A stretch of 64,000 nt of DNA from JAFARE01 sp963777285 (GCA_963777285.1 CAVZPR010000001.1:1054001-1118000), one strand, 5' to 3'; positions 8,790 to 18,053 are shown, counted from the stretch's first letter. Program-made: numbers and translations. The notes: generated from the letters alone by a model not told the origin.

Positions 8790-9241
8790 TGCGCCACTTC
8801 GGTTCCGCCGCAGAGCTCAGCGCGGCGGCCGGCGAGAACCTGGGCGCCAGCGCCTGGCACACCGTGACGCAGGCGCAGATCGACACGTTCGCACGAGCCA
8901 CGGGTGACGAGCAGTGGATCCACGTCGACGCAGAGCGCGCGCGCAACGGCCCGTTCGGCACCACCGTCGCACACGGATACCTGACGCTGTCACTGCTGCC
9001 CGTGCTGACCCGCGAGATCTTCACCGTCGACGGCGCTCGCATGGTCATCAACTACGGCCTCAACCGGGTTCGGTTTCCCGCGCCGCTGCGATCGGGTTCT
9101 GAGGTCCGTGCGCAGATCTCGCTCGCGGCCGTCGACGCGTCGCCCGAGAGAGTCCAGCTGGTGTCGCGCGCGACGATCAGCGCGCGCGGCGAGGAGAAGC
9201 CGTGCTGCGTCGCGGAAACGGTGACGCTCGTCTACTTCTGA
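8789..9241 (+). CDS. MaoC-like (R)-specific enoyl-CoA hydratase (NodN/HtdZ type)
   Basis: This single hot-dog domain protein of 150 residues contains the hydratase-2 catalytic motif with Asp40 and His45 (ATGDEQWIHVD), followed by GPFGTTVAHGYLTL. It matches the NodN/Rv0130-type MaoC family, which hydrates trans-2-enoyl-CoA. The ATG overlaps the SDR stop (TGATG), so the two are likely translated together. With the two acyl-CoA dehydrogenases across the divergent promoter, the block holds dehydrogenase, hydratase and hydroxyacyl dehydrogenase activities, but no thiolase or CoA ligase is present nearby. Confidence 0.88.
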   Translation: MRHFGSAAELSAAAGENLGASAWHTVTQAQIDTFARATGDEQWIHVDAERARNGPFGTTVAHGYLTLSLLPVLTREIFTVDGARMVINYGLNRVRFPAPLRSGSEVRAQISLAAVDASPERVQLVSRATISARGEEKPCCVAETVTLVYF

Positions 9242-9335
9242 CCCGCATCCGGACGGCGGCGCTGCCGCTGGGAGACCCGCGCCGACGCCGCGCTGGAGGC
9301 GTTCATCGCCAGGGCGGTCGCGTGACGGCCGTGTA

Positions 9336-10322
9336 GTGGGCGCCTACCTCATCCGCCGCGCCGTGCAGGGCGTGGTCACGCTGTGGGTGGTCTGGTCGCT
9401 CGTGTTCGTGCTGTATTTCATCCAGCCTGAGGACCCCGCGCAGCTGCTCGTGGGCCGCGCCGCGACGCCGGCCATGATCCAGCAGATCCGGCAGAGCCTC
9501 GGCCTCACGCTGCCGCTGTGGCAGCAGTACCTGAACTACTTCGGCCGCATCTTTCACGGCGACCTCGGCTTCTCCTACGCCAGTGGCCAGCAGGTGACGA
9601 CGATGATCGCGCGCGCGCTGCCGGTGGACATCTCGCTCGCCATCCCCGCGGGCGTCATCTGGATCGCCGTCGGGCTGAGCATCGGCGTGACGGCTGCGCG
9701 GCGGCCGCGGAGCCGGCGCGCGCGGAGCGCCACCGTCTTCGTCGTCGCCGGGCTGTCGATACCGACCTTCCTCCTCGGCCTGTCGCTCGTCTACCTGTTC
9801 GACGGCGTCCTGTTTCACTGGCTCGACGTCTTTCCCCGCCCGGGCGAGGCGTGGACCCCGTTCCTGGTGAATCCGCTGCAGTGGGCGCACGGGCTCATCC
9901 TTCCGTGGATCACCCTCGCGTTCGTGGCTTCCGCGACCTACGTGCGCCTCTGGCGCAGCTCGCTGCGCGACGTGCTCGGCGAGGACTACATCACGGCGGC
10001 TCGCTCGCGAGGTCTGTCGGAGCGGCGCCTGCTGTATCGCCATGCGCTGCGCGCCGCGGTCTCACCGGTGATGACCCAGTTCGGCATCGACCTCGCGACC
10101 GTGCTGGGGGGCGCGATCATCACCGAGGTGATCTTCGACCTTCCCGGCCTGGGGAAGTTGACGATCTCGGCAATCGGCAACCAGGACCTGCCGGTGGTGC
10201 AGGGAGTCGTGATCGCAACGGCTGCATTCATCGTAGTGCTCAACCTCATCGTCGACGTGCTGTACGCGGTCGTCGATCCACGCGTGCGCCTGCAGCGTGA
10301 AAAGGGAACAGCGCGGGCCTAG
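9336..10322 (+). CDS. Orphan peptide/oligosaccharide-type ABC transporter permease (DppB-like)
   Basis: This 328-residue membrane protein begins with the typical DppB/OppB first helix (YLIRRAVQGVVTLWVVW) and has six predicted membrane segments. The cytoplasmic EAA loop that contacts the ATPase is clear (DYITAARSRGLSERRLLYRHAL). It starts with GTG at 9336. It stands alone: no DppC, ATPase or binding protein is adjacent, and the full importer of this type lies 14 kb away on the other strand. It could be a remnant of a larger operon or a spare permease. Its stop codon and that of hpnG share the tetranucleotide CTAG. Confidence 0.87.
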   Translation: MGAYLIRRAVQGVVTLWVVWSLVFVLYFIQPEDPAQLLVGRAATPAMIQQIRQSLGLTLPLWQQYLNYFGRIFHGDLGFSYASGQQVTTMIARALPVDISLAIPAGVIWIAVGLSIGVTAARRPRSRRARSATVFVVAGLSIPTFLLGLSLVYLFDGVLFHWLDVFPRPGEAWTPFLVNPLQWAHGLILPWITLAFVASATYVRLWRSSLRDVLGEDYITAARSRGLSERRLLYRHALRAAVSPVMTQFGIDLATVLGGAIITEVIFDLPGLGKLTISAIGNQDLPVVQGVVIATAAFIVVLNLIVDVLYAVVDPRVRLQREKGTARA

Positions 10323-10969
10323 CCGCCGGCGCCCGGAGCAAGCGCTTCGGCGACGACCGCGGCGGCGCGCCGCGCGAAACGCGGGGCAGCGCGCGCCAGC
10401 CAGACGGCTTGCGGCCACAGCCGGGGGTCCAGAGCCGCGCGCGCGGGATGCTGCCAGCGCGGGGAGATCTCATGGGAGCAGGCGTCGAGCACGACGCGCA
10501 CCACGGCGAGCCGCGCGTCACCGGTGACGGCGGCGAACGCCGATTCCATGTCGACCGCGACGAACCCCCGGGTGGCCCACGCAGCGCGAGCGGGGCCGGT
10601 GACCATCTGCGGGGTGGTCACGATGTCGCCGCACACGCAGGGATGGCCGAGACGCGACGCCGCCGCCACCAGCGCGGCCATGGCAGCGTCGTCGCAGCGC
10701 ACAGCGTTGCGTCCAGCGCGGGAAACGAACGGCGCGATGACCACCGTCCCAGGTGCCAGATCCGGCGCGAGGCCTCCCGCGAGGCCTGCCGAGATGCACA
10801 GGCGTGCGGCGGCGACGTGGGTCCCGCCCACACCGACGCGCACCACCGCCAGGCGCGGCGCCGCGGCGCGCACCGCACGCGCCTCGAGACGTGTCGCAAC
10901 CACGACCACGCTTCCTGCCGCATCGATGCGCGGCGCCACCGGCGCCGCGGCGTCGATCTCAGGCGGCAT
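10319..10969 (-). CDS. hpnG: Hopanoid-associated phosphorylase-family protein HpnG
   Basis: This nucleoside-phosphorylase-fold protein of 216 residues matches HpnG, which removes adenine from adenosylhopane to give ribosylhopane. Family motifs include the AGLAGGLAPDLAPGTVVI stretch, with the glycine-rich phosphate region, and VAVDMESAFAA, with the ribose-binding Met-Glu. The ATG at 10969 overlaps the end of hpnA by 11 bp. An ATG further upstream would add 12 residues lying inside hpnA. It is the last gene of the operon and converges on the orphan permease gene. Confidence 0.87.
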   Translation of the reverse strand: MPPEIDAAAPVAPRIDAAGSVVVVATRLEARAVRAAAPRLAVVRVGVGGTHVAAARLCISAGLAGGLAPDLAPGTVVIAPFVSRAGRNAVRCDDAAMAALVAAASRLGHPCVCGDIVTTPQMVTGPARAAWATRGFVAVDMESAFAAVTGDARLAVVRVVLDACSHEISPRWQHPARAALDPRLWPQAVWLARAAPRFARRAAAVVAEALAPGAGG

Positions 10970-11933
10970 ACCCGTTGGCGCGGAACCAGTCGACGGCGCG
11001 CGCAATCGCCGGCTCCACCGCGGACGCGCGGTAGCCGAGCTCGGACTCGCTCTTGGCGCTGCTCACATACATGCGCTGCCGTCCCAGGCGCACGCCTTCG
11101 AGCGGCACCCGAGGCACCGCACCGGTCAGCCGGCACCGTGCCTCGTCGAACAGCCCGGCCGCGGCGGCAATGGCGTAGGGCATGCGCACGCGCGGCGCCC
11201 GGCGATGTGCAGCGCCGGCGATGAGCCGCCACAGCTCGGCGAGTGTCAGGTTCACACCGCCCGCGATGTAGCGCTCGCCTGGCCTGCCGCGCTGCAGCGC
11301 CAGCACATGCGCGAGCGCCACGTCGTCGACGTCGACGATGTTCATGCCGCCCGCGAGCGTCGCCCTGATCCGGCCGCGGATCACGTCCACCACCATGCGG
11401 CCGGTCGGCGTGGGGCGGCTGTCGCCGGCTCCGATCGGGGCGGTCGGCAGCACCGTGACCACCGGCATGCGCGCCGCCAGCGCGGCGCGCTCCTGCAGGA
11501 TCTTGGAGGTGTGGTATGCGGATGCCGCGTGGTGCGCGTCACCCCAGTCGGCCTCGGTCGCAGGCTCGGCGCCACGCGCGTGGCCGACCGCTGCGGAGCT
11601 CGACGTCACCACAGCGCGCTCGACTCCGGCGAGCCGCGCCGCCTCGAGGAGTCCCACGGTGCCCGCGACGTTGACGGCCATGATGTCGTGGCGGTCGCCT
11701 GGCGTGAAGGAGTAGAGCGCCGCGGTGTGCACCAGGTGCCGGCAGCCGCGCATTGCGTCGACGAGCTCACCCGGGCGGCGCACATCGCCACGCACGGTGA
11801 CCACGTCGGCCACCGGCAGCGAGGAGCGGCCGCGCACCAGTGCACGCACGGTGTAGCCGTGCTCGCGCAGCGCCAAAAGCACGTGCGACCCGACGAACCC
11901 GCCGGCGCCGGTGAGGAAGACCTCGTCCTGCAC
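10959..11933 (-). CDS. hpnA: Hopanoid-associated sugar epimerase HpnA
   Basis: This NAD-dependent epimerase/dehydratase-family protein has 324 residues. It has the Rossmann motif TGAGGFVGSH at the N-terminus, a Ser-Ser-Ser stretch in VTSSSAAVG, the catalytic YxxxK as YHTSK, and NIVDVDDVALAHVLAL in the C-terminal half. Its position between hpnH and hpnG and its sequence identify HpnA, named from hopanoid loci. Its exact reaction is not settled. The GTG at 11933 is the only sensible start before the Rossmann loop, 17 bp after the hpnH stop. Confidence 0.85.
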   Translation of the reverse strand: MQDEVFLTGAGGFVGSHVLLALREHGYTVRALVRGRSSLPVADVVTVRGDVRRPGELVDAMRGCRHLVHTAALYSFTPGDRHDIMAVNVAGTVGLLEAARLAGVERAVVTSSSAAVGHARGAEPATEADWGDAHHAASAYHTSKILQERAALAARMPVVTVLPTAPIGAGDSRPTPTGRMVVDVIRGRIRATLAGGMNIVDVDDVALAHVLALQRGRPGERYIAGGVNLTLAELWRLIAGAAHRRAPRVRMPYAIAAAAGLFDEARCRLTGAVPRVPLEGVRLGRQRMYVSSAKSESELGYRASAVEPAIARAVDWFRANGYAA

Positions 11934-11950
11934 GGGACGCAGCAGCCTGC

Positions 11951-12994
11951 TCAGGCCGCGGGCGTCTTGGGTCGCACCAGCTGGCCGCGCAGCGTCTCTC
12001 GGGTGGCCCGCAGCGACTCGCGAAGCGACGACGCCGTGGCGATGATCGCGGTGGGCTCGTATCCGCAGTGCGCCATGCAGTTGGCGCAGCGCTCGTCGCG
12101 ACCGCGGCCATACGAGGCCCAGTCGGTGCTCTCCAGCAGCTCCTTGTAGCTGCCGGCGTAGCCGTCCGACATGAGGTAGCAGGGACGCTGCCAGCCGAGC
12201 ACCGAATACGACGGGATTCCCCACGCGGTGCACGAGTAGTCGACCTTGCCCTCGAGGAAGTCGAGGAACAGCGGCGAGTGGTTCAGGCGCCACTTCTTGC
12301 GCCGGCCGTCGGCGAACGCCTCGCGGAACAGCCGCCGGGTGCGCTCGACGCTCAGCCAGTGCTCCTGGTCCGGCGCCTTCTCGTACGCGTACCCGGGCGA
12401 GATCTGCATGCAGTCGACATGCACCTCGTCGTTGAGGTAGTCGAGCACGTCGCGAATGGACGACGAGTTGTCGAGGTCGAAGAACGTTGTGTTGGTGGTC
12501 ACGCGAAAGCCGCGCCGCTTCGCCGCACGGATGGCCGCAATCGCCTTGTCGAAGACACCCTCGCGGCACACGGACTCGTCGTGCCGCTCGCGCAGACCGT
12601 CGACGTGCACCGAGAACGAGAAGTACGGCGAGGGCTCGAACAGGTCGAGCTTCTTCTCCATGAGGATCGCGTTGGTGCAGAGATACACGAAGCGCTTGCG
12701 CTCCACCAACGCCTTGACGATCTGGCCGATCTCCTTGTGCACCAGCGGCTCCCCGCCGGCGATGGAGACCATCGGCGCGCCGCACTCCTCGACGGCGTCG
12801 ATGCACTGCTGCACCGACAGCCGCCGCGACAGGATGTTGTCCGGGTGCTGGATCTTGCCGCATCCCGCGCACGCAAGGTTGCATTGATACAGCGGCTCGA
12901 GTTGCAGCACCAGCGCGAACTTCTCGCGATGCTGCATGCGCTGCCGCGCCACGTATGCCCCCACCTTCACCGCCTGTCGCAATGGAACCGCCAT
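11951..12994 (-). CDS. hpnH: Adenosyl-hopene transferase HpnH (radical SAM)
   Basis: This radical-SAM enzyme of 347 residues joins 5'-deoxyadenosyl to diploptene/hopene, the first step to C35 hopanoids. The [4Fe-4S] cysteines are Cys38, Cys42 and Cys45 in CNLACAGC, preceded by LEPLYQ. SIAGGEPLVH follows, and later MQISPGYAYEKAPDQ and a C-terminal cysteine group (CANCMAHCGYEP) are typical of HpnH. A perfect AGGAGG lies 5 bases before the ATG at 12994, so this gene is probably translated strongly even though it sits in mid-operon. It lies directly after the cyclase gene. Confidence 0.95.
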   Translation of the reverse strand: MAVPLRQAVKVGAYVARQRMQHREKFALVLQLEPLYQCNLACAGCGKIQHPDNILSRRLSVQQCIDAVEECGAPMVSIAGGEPLVHKEIGQIVKALVERKRFVYLCTNAILMEKKLDLFEPSPYFSFSVHVDGLRERHDESVCREGVFDKAIAAIRAAKRRGFRVTTNTTFFDLDNSSSIRDVLDYLNDEVHVDCMQISPGYAYEKAPDQEHWLSVERTRRLFREAFADGRRKKWRLNHSPLFLDFLEGKVDYSCTAWGIPSYSVLGWQRPCYLMSDGYAGSYKELLESTDWASYGRGRDERCANCMAHCGYEPTAIIATASSLRESLRATRETLRGQLVRPKTPAA

Positions 12995-13005
12995 GTCGTC
13001 CTCCT

Positions 13006-14928
13006 CTAGCCTGCTGTCATTCCCGCGACGTGCAGGGGCAGGTCGTCGCGGGTCTCGCTCGCGGGGTGCAGCGGCGCCGCGCCGTTGCTGCTGATGCTCT
13101 GCGTCAACTCGTACACCGCCAGCGACAGCGTCGGGAAGACGTGGCGGTAGAGGTGATAGTTGATGTAGAAGTCGCGCGGGAACCCAGTACCAGTGTATTC
13201 CGGCTCGGCCCAGGTGCCGTCCGACTGCCGCTCGCGCAGGTACCCGAGCCCGCGCGCTGCGGCTACACCTCCACCCTGACCGGTGAGATGCAGCCCGTGG
13301 AGGGCCCACGCGGTCTGCGACGCGGTGCTGGCTCCGGTGCCGGCGAACGTCTCGTCCTCGTACGACAGGCACGTCTCGCCCCAGCCGCCGTCGGGATTCT
13401 GCTTCCCGACCAGCCAGCGCGCCGCCGCTGCGGCCATGTCCCCTCCGGTGCCCAGCGCGTGCAGCGCGTTGAGCACACACCACGTGCCGTACACATGGTT
13501 CACGCCCCAGCGCCCGAACCACGAGCCCCAGGGACGCTGCTCGCGTCGCAGGTAGGCCAGGGCGGGCGCAACGTCGGGGTGAGACGGCCCGTCGCCGACC
13601 GCCGCCAGCATCTCGATGACGTGCGCAGTCACGTCTTCCGACGGAGGATCGAGCATGGCGCCGAAGTCGGCGAACGGAAGGCGGTAGACGATGGCGCGCG
13701 TGTTGTCCTTGTCGAACGCTGCCCACGCGCCGTTGCGCGAGCGCATGGCGCGGCACCAACGCACCGCGTGCGCCACCGGTCCGGCGACACGCGCCGGGTC
13801 GCCCGCCTCCAGCAGCGCCAGCACCACGACCGCGGTGTCGTCGATGTCGGGGTAGATGTCGTTGTCGAATTCGAACGACCACCCGCCGCACGTCGCCAGG
13901 TCCGCCTTCTTCTGCCAGTCACCGCCGCCCATGACCTGCTCGGCGAGCAGCCAGTCGACCGCGCTTCGCAGCGCGGGGTGATCCCGTGGCAGCCCGGCGC
14001 GTCGCAGCGCAAGCAGCACCCACGCGGTGTCCCAGACCGGGGACATGCAGGCCTGCAGCCGCCATCCCCGCTCGTCCTCGAGCGCAAAACGCTCCAGGCC
14101 CTGCAGCCCACGCCGCATCAGGGGATGGTCGAGCGACATGCCCTCGATGTTCAGGGCGATGAGCGAGTACACCCATGGGGGTTGGATCCCTCCCCAGCTG
14201 CCGTCGGCCTCCTGCCGCTCGGCGATCCAGCGCACCAGCGCACGCCGTGACGCGGGACGGCCCGGCTGGCGCGGCAGCGCGTCGTACGCCTTGAGCACGT
14301 GGTCGAGCCACCAGAAGACGCCGCTGCCCGGGACCCTGTGCATACGCGCCTTCGTCTCCTCGCCGACGATCTCAGACACGCTGACCCCGAGGCTGCGCAC
14401 CGGACGCCGCGAGATGATGATCAGCAGCGGCGCGACCGTGCCGCGTGCCCAGCACGCAAAGTCGTAGAGGTTGAGCGGCACGAACTGGGGCAGGTGCACG
14501 ATCTCGGGCGGCATGCTGGGCACCCCATCCCAGGGATAGGCGCCGAACATCGCCATCCAGATCTTGGTGAAGACGCGCGCCTCGACGATGCCACCCTGGT
14601 TGCGGATGAACTGCAGCGCGCGGCGCATCTCGTCGCGCGCCGGGTCGACACCCAGCACCTTCAGCGCGACGTAGGCCTCGATGGTCGTGCTCAGATCGCC
14701 GGGCCCGTCGAAGTACAGAGCCCAGGTGCCGTCCTCGCGCTGCGCGCCGAGGATGTGGCGCACGGCACCATCGTGTATCGGCTCGTGGCTGACGCCGAGG
14801 AAGCGAAGCAGCAGCACGTGTTCCGCGGTCATCGTCACGTTGGTCTCGAGCTCGCCGCTCCACCAACCCTGCGCGTCCTGGCGCTGCAGCAGCCAGTCGA
14901 CCGCCGAGCGCAGCGCTTCAGACTGCAT
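13006..14928 (-). CDS. shc: Squalene-hopene cyclase (HpnF)
   Basis: This enzyme cyclises squalene to hopene and hopanol and is a monotopic membrane protein. At 640 residues it has the normal length. The acid motif DxDD is at Asp361-Asp364 (PDIDDTAVV), with Asp363 the expected proton donor. Repeated QW motifs are visible (DGSWGG, NGAWAAFDKDN, WGSWFGRWG, DGGWGETCLSYED, DGTWAEPEYTGTGFP). The usual ending RDFYINYHLYRHVFPTLSL is present. The ATG at 14928 overlaps the hpnE stop by 11 bp. It is the key enzyme of the locus. Confidence 0.97.
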   Translation of the reverse strand: MQSEALRSAVDWLLQRQDAQGWWSGELETNVTMTAEHVLLLRFLGVSHEPIHDGAVRHILGAQREDGTWALYFDGPGDLSTTIEAYVALKVLGVDPARDEMRRALQFIRNQGGIVEARVFTKIWMAMFGAYPWDGVPSMPPEIVHLPQFVPLNLYDFACWARGTVAPLLIIISRRPVRSLGVSVSEIVGEETKARMHRVPGSGVFWWLDHVLKAYDALPRQPGRPASRRALVRWIAERQEADGSWGGIQPPWVYSLIALNIEGMSLDHPLMRRGLQGLERFALEDERGWRLQACMSPVWDTAWVLLALRRAGLPRDHPALRSAVDWLLAEQVMGGGDWQKKADLATCGGWSFEFDNDIYPDIDDTAVVVLALLEAGDPARVAGPVAHAVRWCRAMRSRNGAWAAFDKDNTRAIVYRLPFADFGAMLDPPSEDVTAHVIEMLAAVGDGPSHPDVAPALAYLRREQRPWGSWFGRWGVNHVYGTWCVLNALHALGTGGDMAAAAARWLVGKQNPDGGWGETCLSYEDETFAGTGASTASQTAWALHGLHLTGQGGGVAAARGLGYLRERQSDGTWAEPEYTGTGFPRDFYINYHLYRHVFPTLSLAVYELTQSISSNGAAPLHPASETRDDLPLHVAGMTAG

Positions 14929-16270
14929 CAGCGAGCGGCCTCACGCGCGCGGTGCCTGCGCCGGCCGCGAGGCGCGCGCGCAGCAGACGCGCAGCGAGAA
15001 TGCCGCTGCGCACCGCCGATTCCATGGTCGCCGGCCAGCCGGTGTCGGTCCACGCCCCAGCCAGGACGACGTTGCGCAGCGCCGTCGCGGCCCCTGGCCG
15101 CCGCAGCCCGGGAGCGGGCAGAAACGTGGCGTCCGGGTCTCGCGTCGCCGCGCCGCGCGCGGGCGTGAGTTCGCGCACGCTGGGCAGGACCGCTGCAAGC
15201 TCCTCGTGGCAGGTGCGGATCAGCTCGCGCTCGGGACGTGCGACCTGCTCGCCCGCTGCGCTGAGGCTGCAGCACAGGTATCCCGGGGCCTTCTCGAACA
15301 CCCACTGCACGGGTGAGTCGAGGAGCGCGGCGAATCCCGCCGTCCCGAGCACGCGCTCGCCTCCGGGCAGCGAATACCAGAGGTGCACGTCGACGATGGG
15401 CCGGGTGCGGAATCCATCGAGACCGTGGATCCCCGCGCGGCGCGGGTCGCGGAGCAGCGACGCCAACCGGTGCGGCGGCACCGCGAGGACGTAGGCGTCG
15501 AAGTCGGTGCGCGTCCCAGCGTCAGTGCGCAGCGACACGGCGCTGCCCCCGGAAACGTCGACGTCGCTCACGGGGCTGCGCACGTGGACCGCGGTGGCAC
15601 GCGCCGCCGCCGCCTCGGCGATGCGCGCCAGAGGCACCGTCGTGTAACCGATTCGCGCGGCGTCGTGGCGGCCGAGAAATGCGGTGCGGATGACGAAGAG
15701 GCCGTCCGCGGCGGCCACGTCCTCGAGTGACGCGTTGAGCGCGGGTACCAGGAACGGGTCCCAGAAAGCCGAGCGGGTCGCGGCGCGCTGGCCGTGCCGT
15801 GCCAGCCAGGCCGCCATGCTCTCGTCGTGCCGCGGCTCGCCACGCGCAGCGAGCAGCGCTCGGGCCACGTGCGCTTTGTCGCGCCAGCGGAGCGGGCCGT
15901 AACCAAGAAACGACGACGCCAGGTGCAGCGGCGCCGGCAGCGGCGCGGCCACGAGCCGCGCGGGAGGGGCACCTCGGCGCAGCACGGTGACGTCGAAACG
16001 CGACTGCATGTGCAGCGTCCGCTCCATCCCCAGGCCGCGGACGAAGGCGGCGAATGCAGTGCAGCAGCCGAGTGTCACGTGCTGCCCGTTGTCGACCTCG
16101 ACGCCGTCGACGACGAACGACGTCGCCTTGCCGCCGAGCAGGCGGCTGCGCTCGAACACCTCGACGTGCGCCCCGCTTCGGGCCAGAGCGACCGTGGCGC
16201 TCAGCCCCGCGAGCCCCGCTCCGACGACGGCGACGCGCGGCTGCTCGCCGTTCACACCGCGTGCAGCCAT
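14918..16270 (-). CDS. hpnE: Hydroxysqualene dehydroxylase HpnE (FAD-dependent)
   Basis: This amine-oxidase/phytoene-desaturase-fold flavoprotein of about 450 residues has an N-terminal dinucleotide motif, VVGAGLAGLSA (about 15-25), and a C-terminal FAD contact, LAGAWTDTGWPATMESAV. In the three-enzyme HpnCDE route it reduces hydroxysqualene to squalene. Its position next to hpnD, hpnC and the cyclase gene supports HpnE over a carotenoid desaturase. The start may be the ATG at 16270 (18-bp overlap with hpnD) or a GTG at 16255 that forms a GTGA overlap. Neither has a ribosome site. Confidence 0.9.
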   Translation of the reverse strand: MAARGVNGEQPRVAVVGAGLAGLSATVALARSGAHVEVFERSRLLGGKATSFVVDGVEVDNGQHVTLGCCTAFAAFVRGLGMERTLHMQSRFDVTVLRRGAPPARLVAAPLPAPLHLASSFLGYGPLRWRDKAHVARALLAARGEPRHDESMAAWLARHGQRAATRSAFWDPFLVPALNASLEDVAAADGLFVIRTAFLGRHDAARIGYTTVPLARIAEAAAARATAVHVRSPVSDVDVSGGSAVSLRTDAGTRTDFDAYVLAVPPHRLASLLRDPRRAGIHGLDGFRTRPIVDVHLWYSLPGGERVLGTAGFAALLDSPVQWVFEKAPGYLCCSLSAAGEQVARPERELIRTCHEELAAVLPSVRELTPARGAATRDPDATFLPAPGLRRPGAATALRNVVLAGAWTDTGWPATMESAVRSGILAARLLRARLAAGAGTARVRPLADAV

Positions 16271-17118
16271 GCGCGTGCCATCACGGCCATCTTCGCCGCC
16301 GCCGACAGCGACGCGCGAGCGCGCAGCGGAAGGCCGGGGTCGGCCTCGATGTGGTCGAGGATGCGCAGGTAGATGCCCGCCATGGTGCGCACGCACACCG
16401 CCGGCTGCGTGGGGATGAGCTCCGTGACCCGCAGCCCGCTGCGGTGATGCTGGCGCGCGCGATGCGCCTGGAAGGCGACGAAATCCGGCCAGCTGGGAGC
16501 AAGCGCGCCGTCGAGGATCTGCTGCTCGCTGATGCCGAACTGCTGCAGCTCGTCGAGCGGCAGATAGATGCGACCGCGCTGAGCGTCCTCGCGCACGTCG
16601 CGCAGGATGTTGATGAGCTGCAGCGCGACGCCCAGGTCATCCGCCCGCTGCAGCGCTCGTGGATCGCTGAAACCGAAGATGCGCACGCACATCCGTCCCA
16701 CCACGGACGCGACCAGCCGGCAGTACTCGCGCAGCTCGAGCCAGCTCGCGTAGCGCGTCGTCGTGAGGTCCATCTCCATGCCGTCGATCAGCATCTCGAG
16801 CTCGGCGGTGGGGATCGCGTAGCGTGCCATCGCCACCGCCAGCACGCTCATCACCGGGTCGGTGCTGTCGCCGGGGCGGGCCTCGTGCAGCCGCCGGCGA
16901 TGGTGCTGCAGCCGCTCGAGTCGCGACTCGGGTCCGTCCAGGTCCGCGTCGTCGTCGACCTGCCGTGCGAAGTCGTACAGCGCGTAGATGGCGGTGCGCT
17001 GCGGCCGCGACAGCGCAATGAACCCCCAGTAGAAGTTGGCCGCCTCGCGCCGCGCCATCAACTCGCAGTAACGCTCCGAGGCCCTCAGGTCGGGTGCCTC
17101 GGCGAGCTGCGCGCTCAC
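16252..17118 (-). CDS. hpnD: Presqualene diphosphate synthase HpnD
   Basis: This trans-isoprenyl diphosphate synthase of the squalene/phytoene synthase family has 288 residues. It condenses two farnesyl diphosphates to presqualene diphosphate. The first aspartate-rich motif is DDDAD (55-59). The second is DVRED (174-178) within LQLINILRDVREDAQRGRIYLP. The order and spacing match HpnD rather than phytoene synthase of carotenoid loci, and the neighbours agree. The GTG start at 17118 overlaps the hpnC stop as GTGA. Confidence 0.92.
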   Translation of the reverse strand: MSAQLAEAPDLRASERYCELMARREAANFYWGFIALSRPQRTAIYALYDFARQVDDDADLDGPESRLERLQHHRRRLHEARPGDSTDPVMSVLAVAMARYAIPTAELEMLIDGMEMDLTTTRYASWLELREYCRLVASVVGRMCVRIFGFSDPRALQRADDLGVALQLINILRDVREDAQRGRIYLPLDELQQFGISEQQILDGALAPSWPDFVAFQAHRARQHHRSGLRVTELIPTQPAVCVRTMAGIYLRILDHIEADPGLPLRARASLSAAAKMAVMARAWLHAV

Positions 17119-18053
17119 GCGATGCGCTCCTGCGCAGAGGATGCGAGCTCCGGGTGACGCCGGAGGGAAGGATCCCGCGCCGCGAGTTCCGGGGAGCGGC
17201 GCGGGAGGGTGCCCTGAGGCGGCAGGACCCGGAGCTCGCCGGCTGTCGCGAGTGCGCGCATCGCGATGCGCAGCCTCGCGGAGCGTCCCACCCTCGGCCT
17301 GCTCCGCAGCGTCTCGAAGTTGATGGCGGCGACGGCGTCGAGGATGGCCTCGCCTCCCAGGCGGTACAGCGCCAGCTGCAGTCGCAGGCGGCCGCGCACC
17401 ATCGCCTCCAGCGCATGGCCAGAGGCGAGCAGGTCACGGGCGCGTGCGCACATTGCACGCACCGCGCCCTGGCGGCCGAGCTCGCGCAGGTCGCGCTGCA
17501 GCAGGTACGTCCGGCCGCGCGCCGCGTCGAGGCTGACGTCCTGCGCGAAGTTGGCCAGCTGCAGGCCGATGCAGACGTCGTCGCTGAGCGCCACGGCGGA
17601 AGGGTCACGCACGTCGAAGAGCCGCAACACGATGCGCCCCACGGGTGCGGCCGAAAGCCTGCAGTATCCGAGCAGGTCGGACCAGTCCTCGTACTGCGAG
17701 GTCGACTGGTCCTGCAGGTTCGCCGCGATGAGGTCGAGGAAGGGCGCTGCGTCCAGGCGGCGGATGCGCACCGTCGCGGCGAGCGCCAGCAGCACCGGGT
17801 CATCGGGAACGGCGCCGTCGAACATTTCGCGCACCTGCTGCCGCCGCTGCAGCAGCTCATCCGTGGCGCGCGTCGCGTCGCCGGTCTCGTCGCCGATGTC
17901 GTCAACAGAGCGGCAGTACGCGTACACGCGGGCGAGGTCGCGACGCAGACGGCGCGGCGTCAGGCGCGATGCGACCGTGAAGTTCTCGTAGTGGCGCACG
18001 ATGCGAGCGCACACGCGGTCGGCGTCGCGCAGCCGCTCCGCGATCGGGGACAT
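17115..18053 (-). CDS. hpnC: Hydroxysqualene synthase HpnC
   Basis: This second squalene/phytoene-synthase-fold protein has 312 residues. The HYENFTVAS sequence near the N-terminus is characteristic of HpnC. Aspartate motifs are DDIGDE (51-56) and the weaker DVSLD (172-176). It converts presqualene diphosphate to hydroxysqualene. The ATG at 18053 overlaps the stop of the isomerase gene (TGATG). A GTG three bases earlier is the alternative. The C-terminal tail of about 40 residues is arginine- and proline-rich and probably not structured. Confidence 0.92.
   Translation of the reverse strand: MSPIAERLRDADRVCARIVRHYENFTVASRLTPRRLRRDLARVYAYCRSVDDIGDETGDATRATDELLQRRQQVREMFDGAVPDDPVLLALAATVRIRRLDAAPFLDLIAANLQDQSTSQYEDWSDLLGYCRLSAAPVGRIVLRLFDVRDPSAVALSDDVCIGLQLANFAQDVSLDAARGRTYLLQRDLRELGRQGAVRAMCARARDLLASGHALEAMVRGRLRLQLALYRLGGEAILDAVAAINFETLRSRPRVGRSARLRIAMRALATAGELRVLPPQGTLPRRSPELAARDPSLRRHPELASSAQERIA

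Noticed and set aside
9242..9335. Short in-frame stretch after the MaoC stop (ETRADAALEAFIARAVA) looking like the tail of a lost gene
   Set aside because: Only about 30 codons, no upstream counterpart and no start. It could be a remnant, but the sequence does not support a call.
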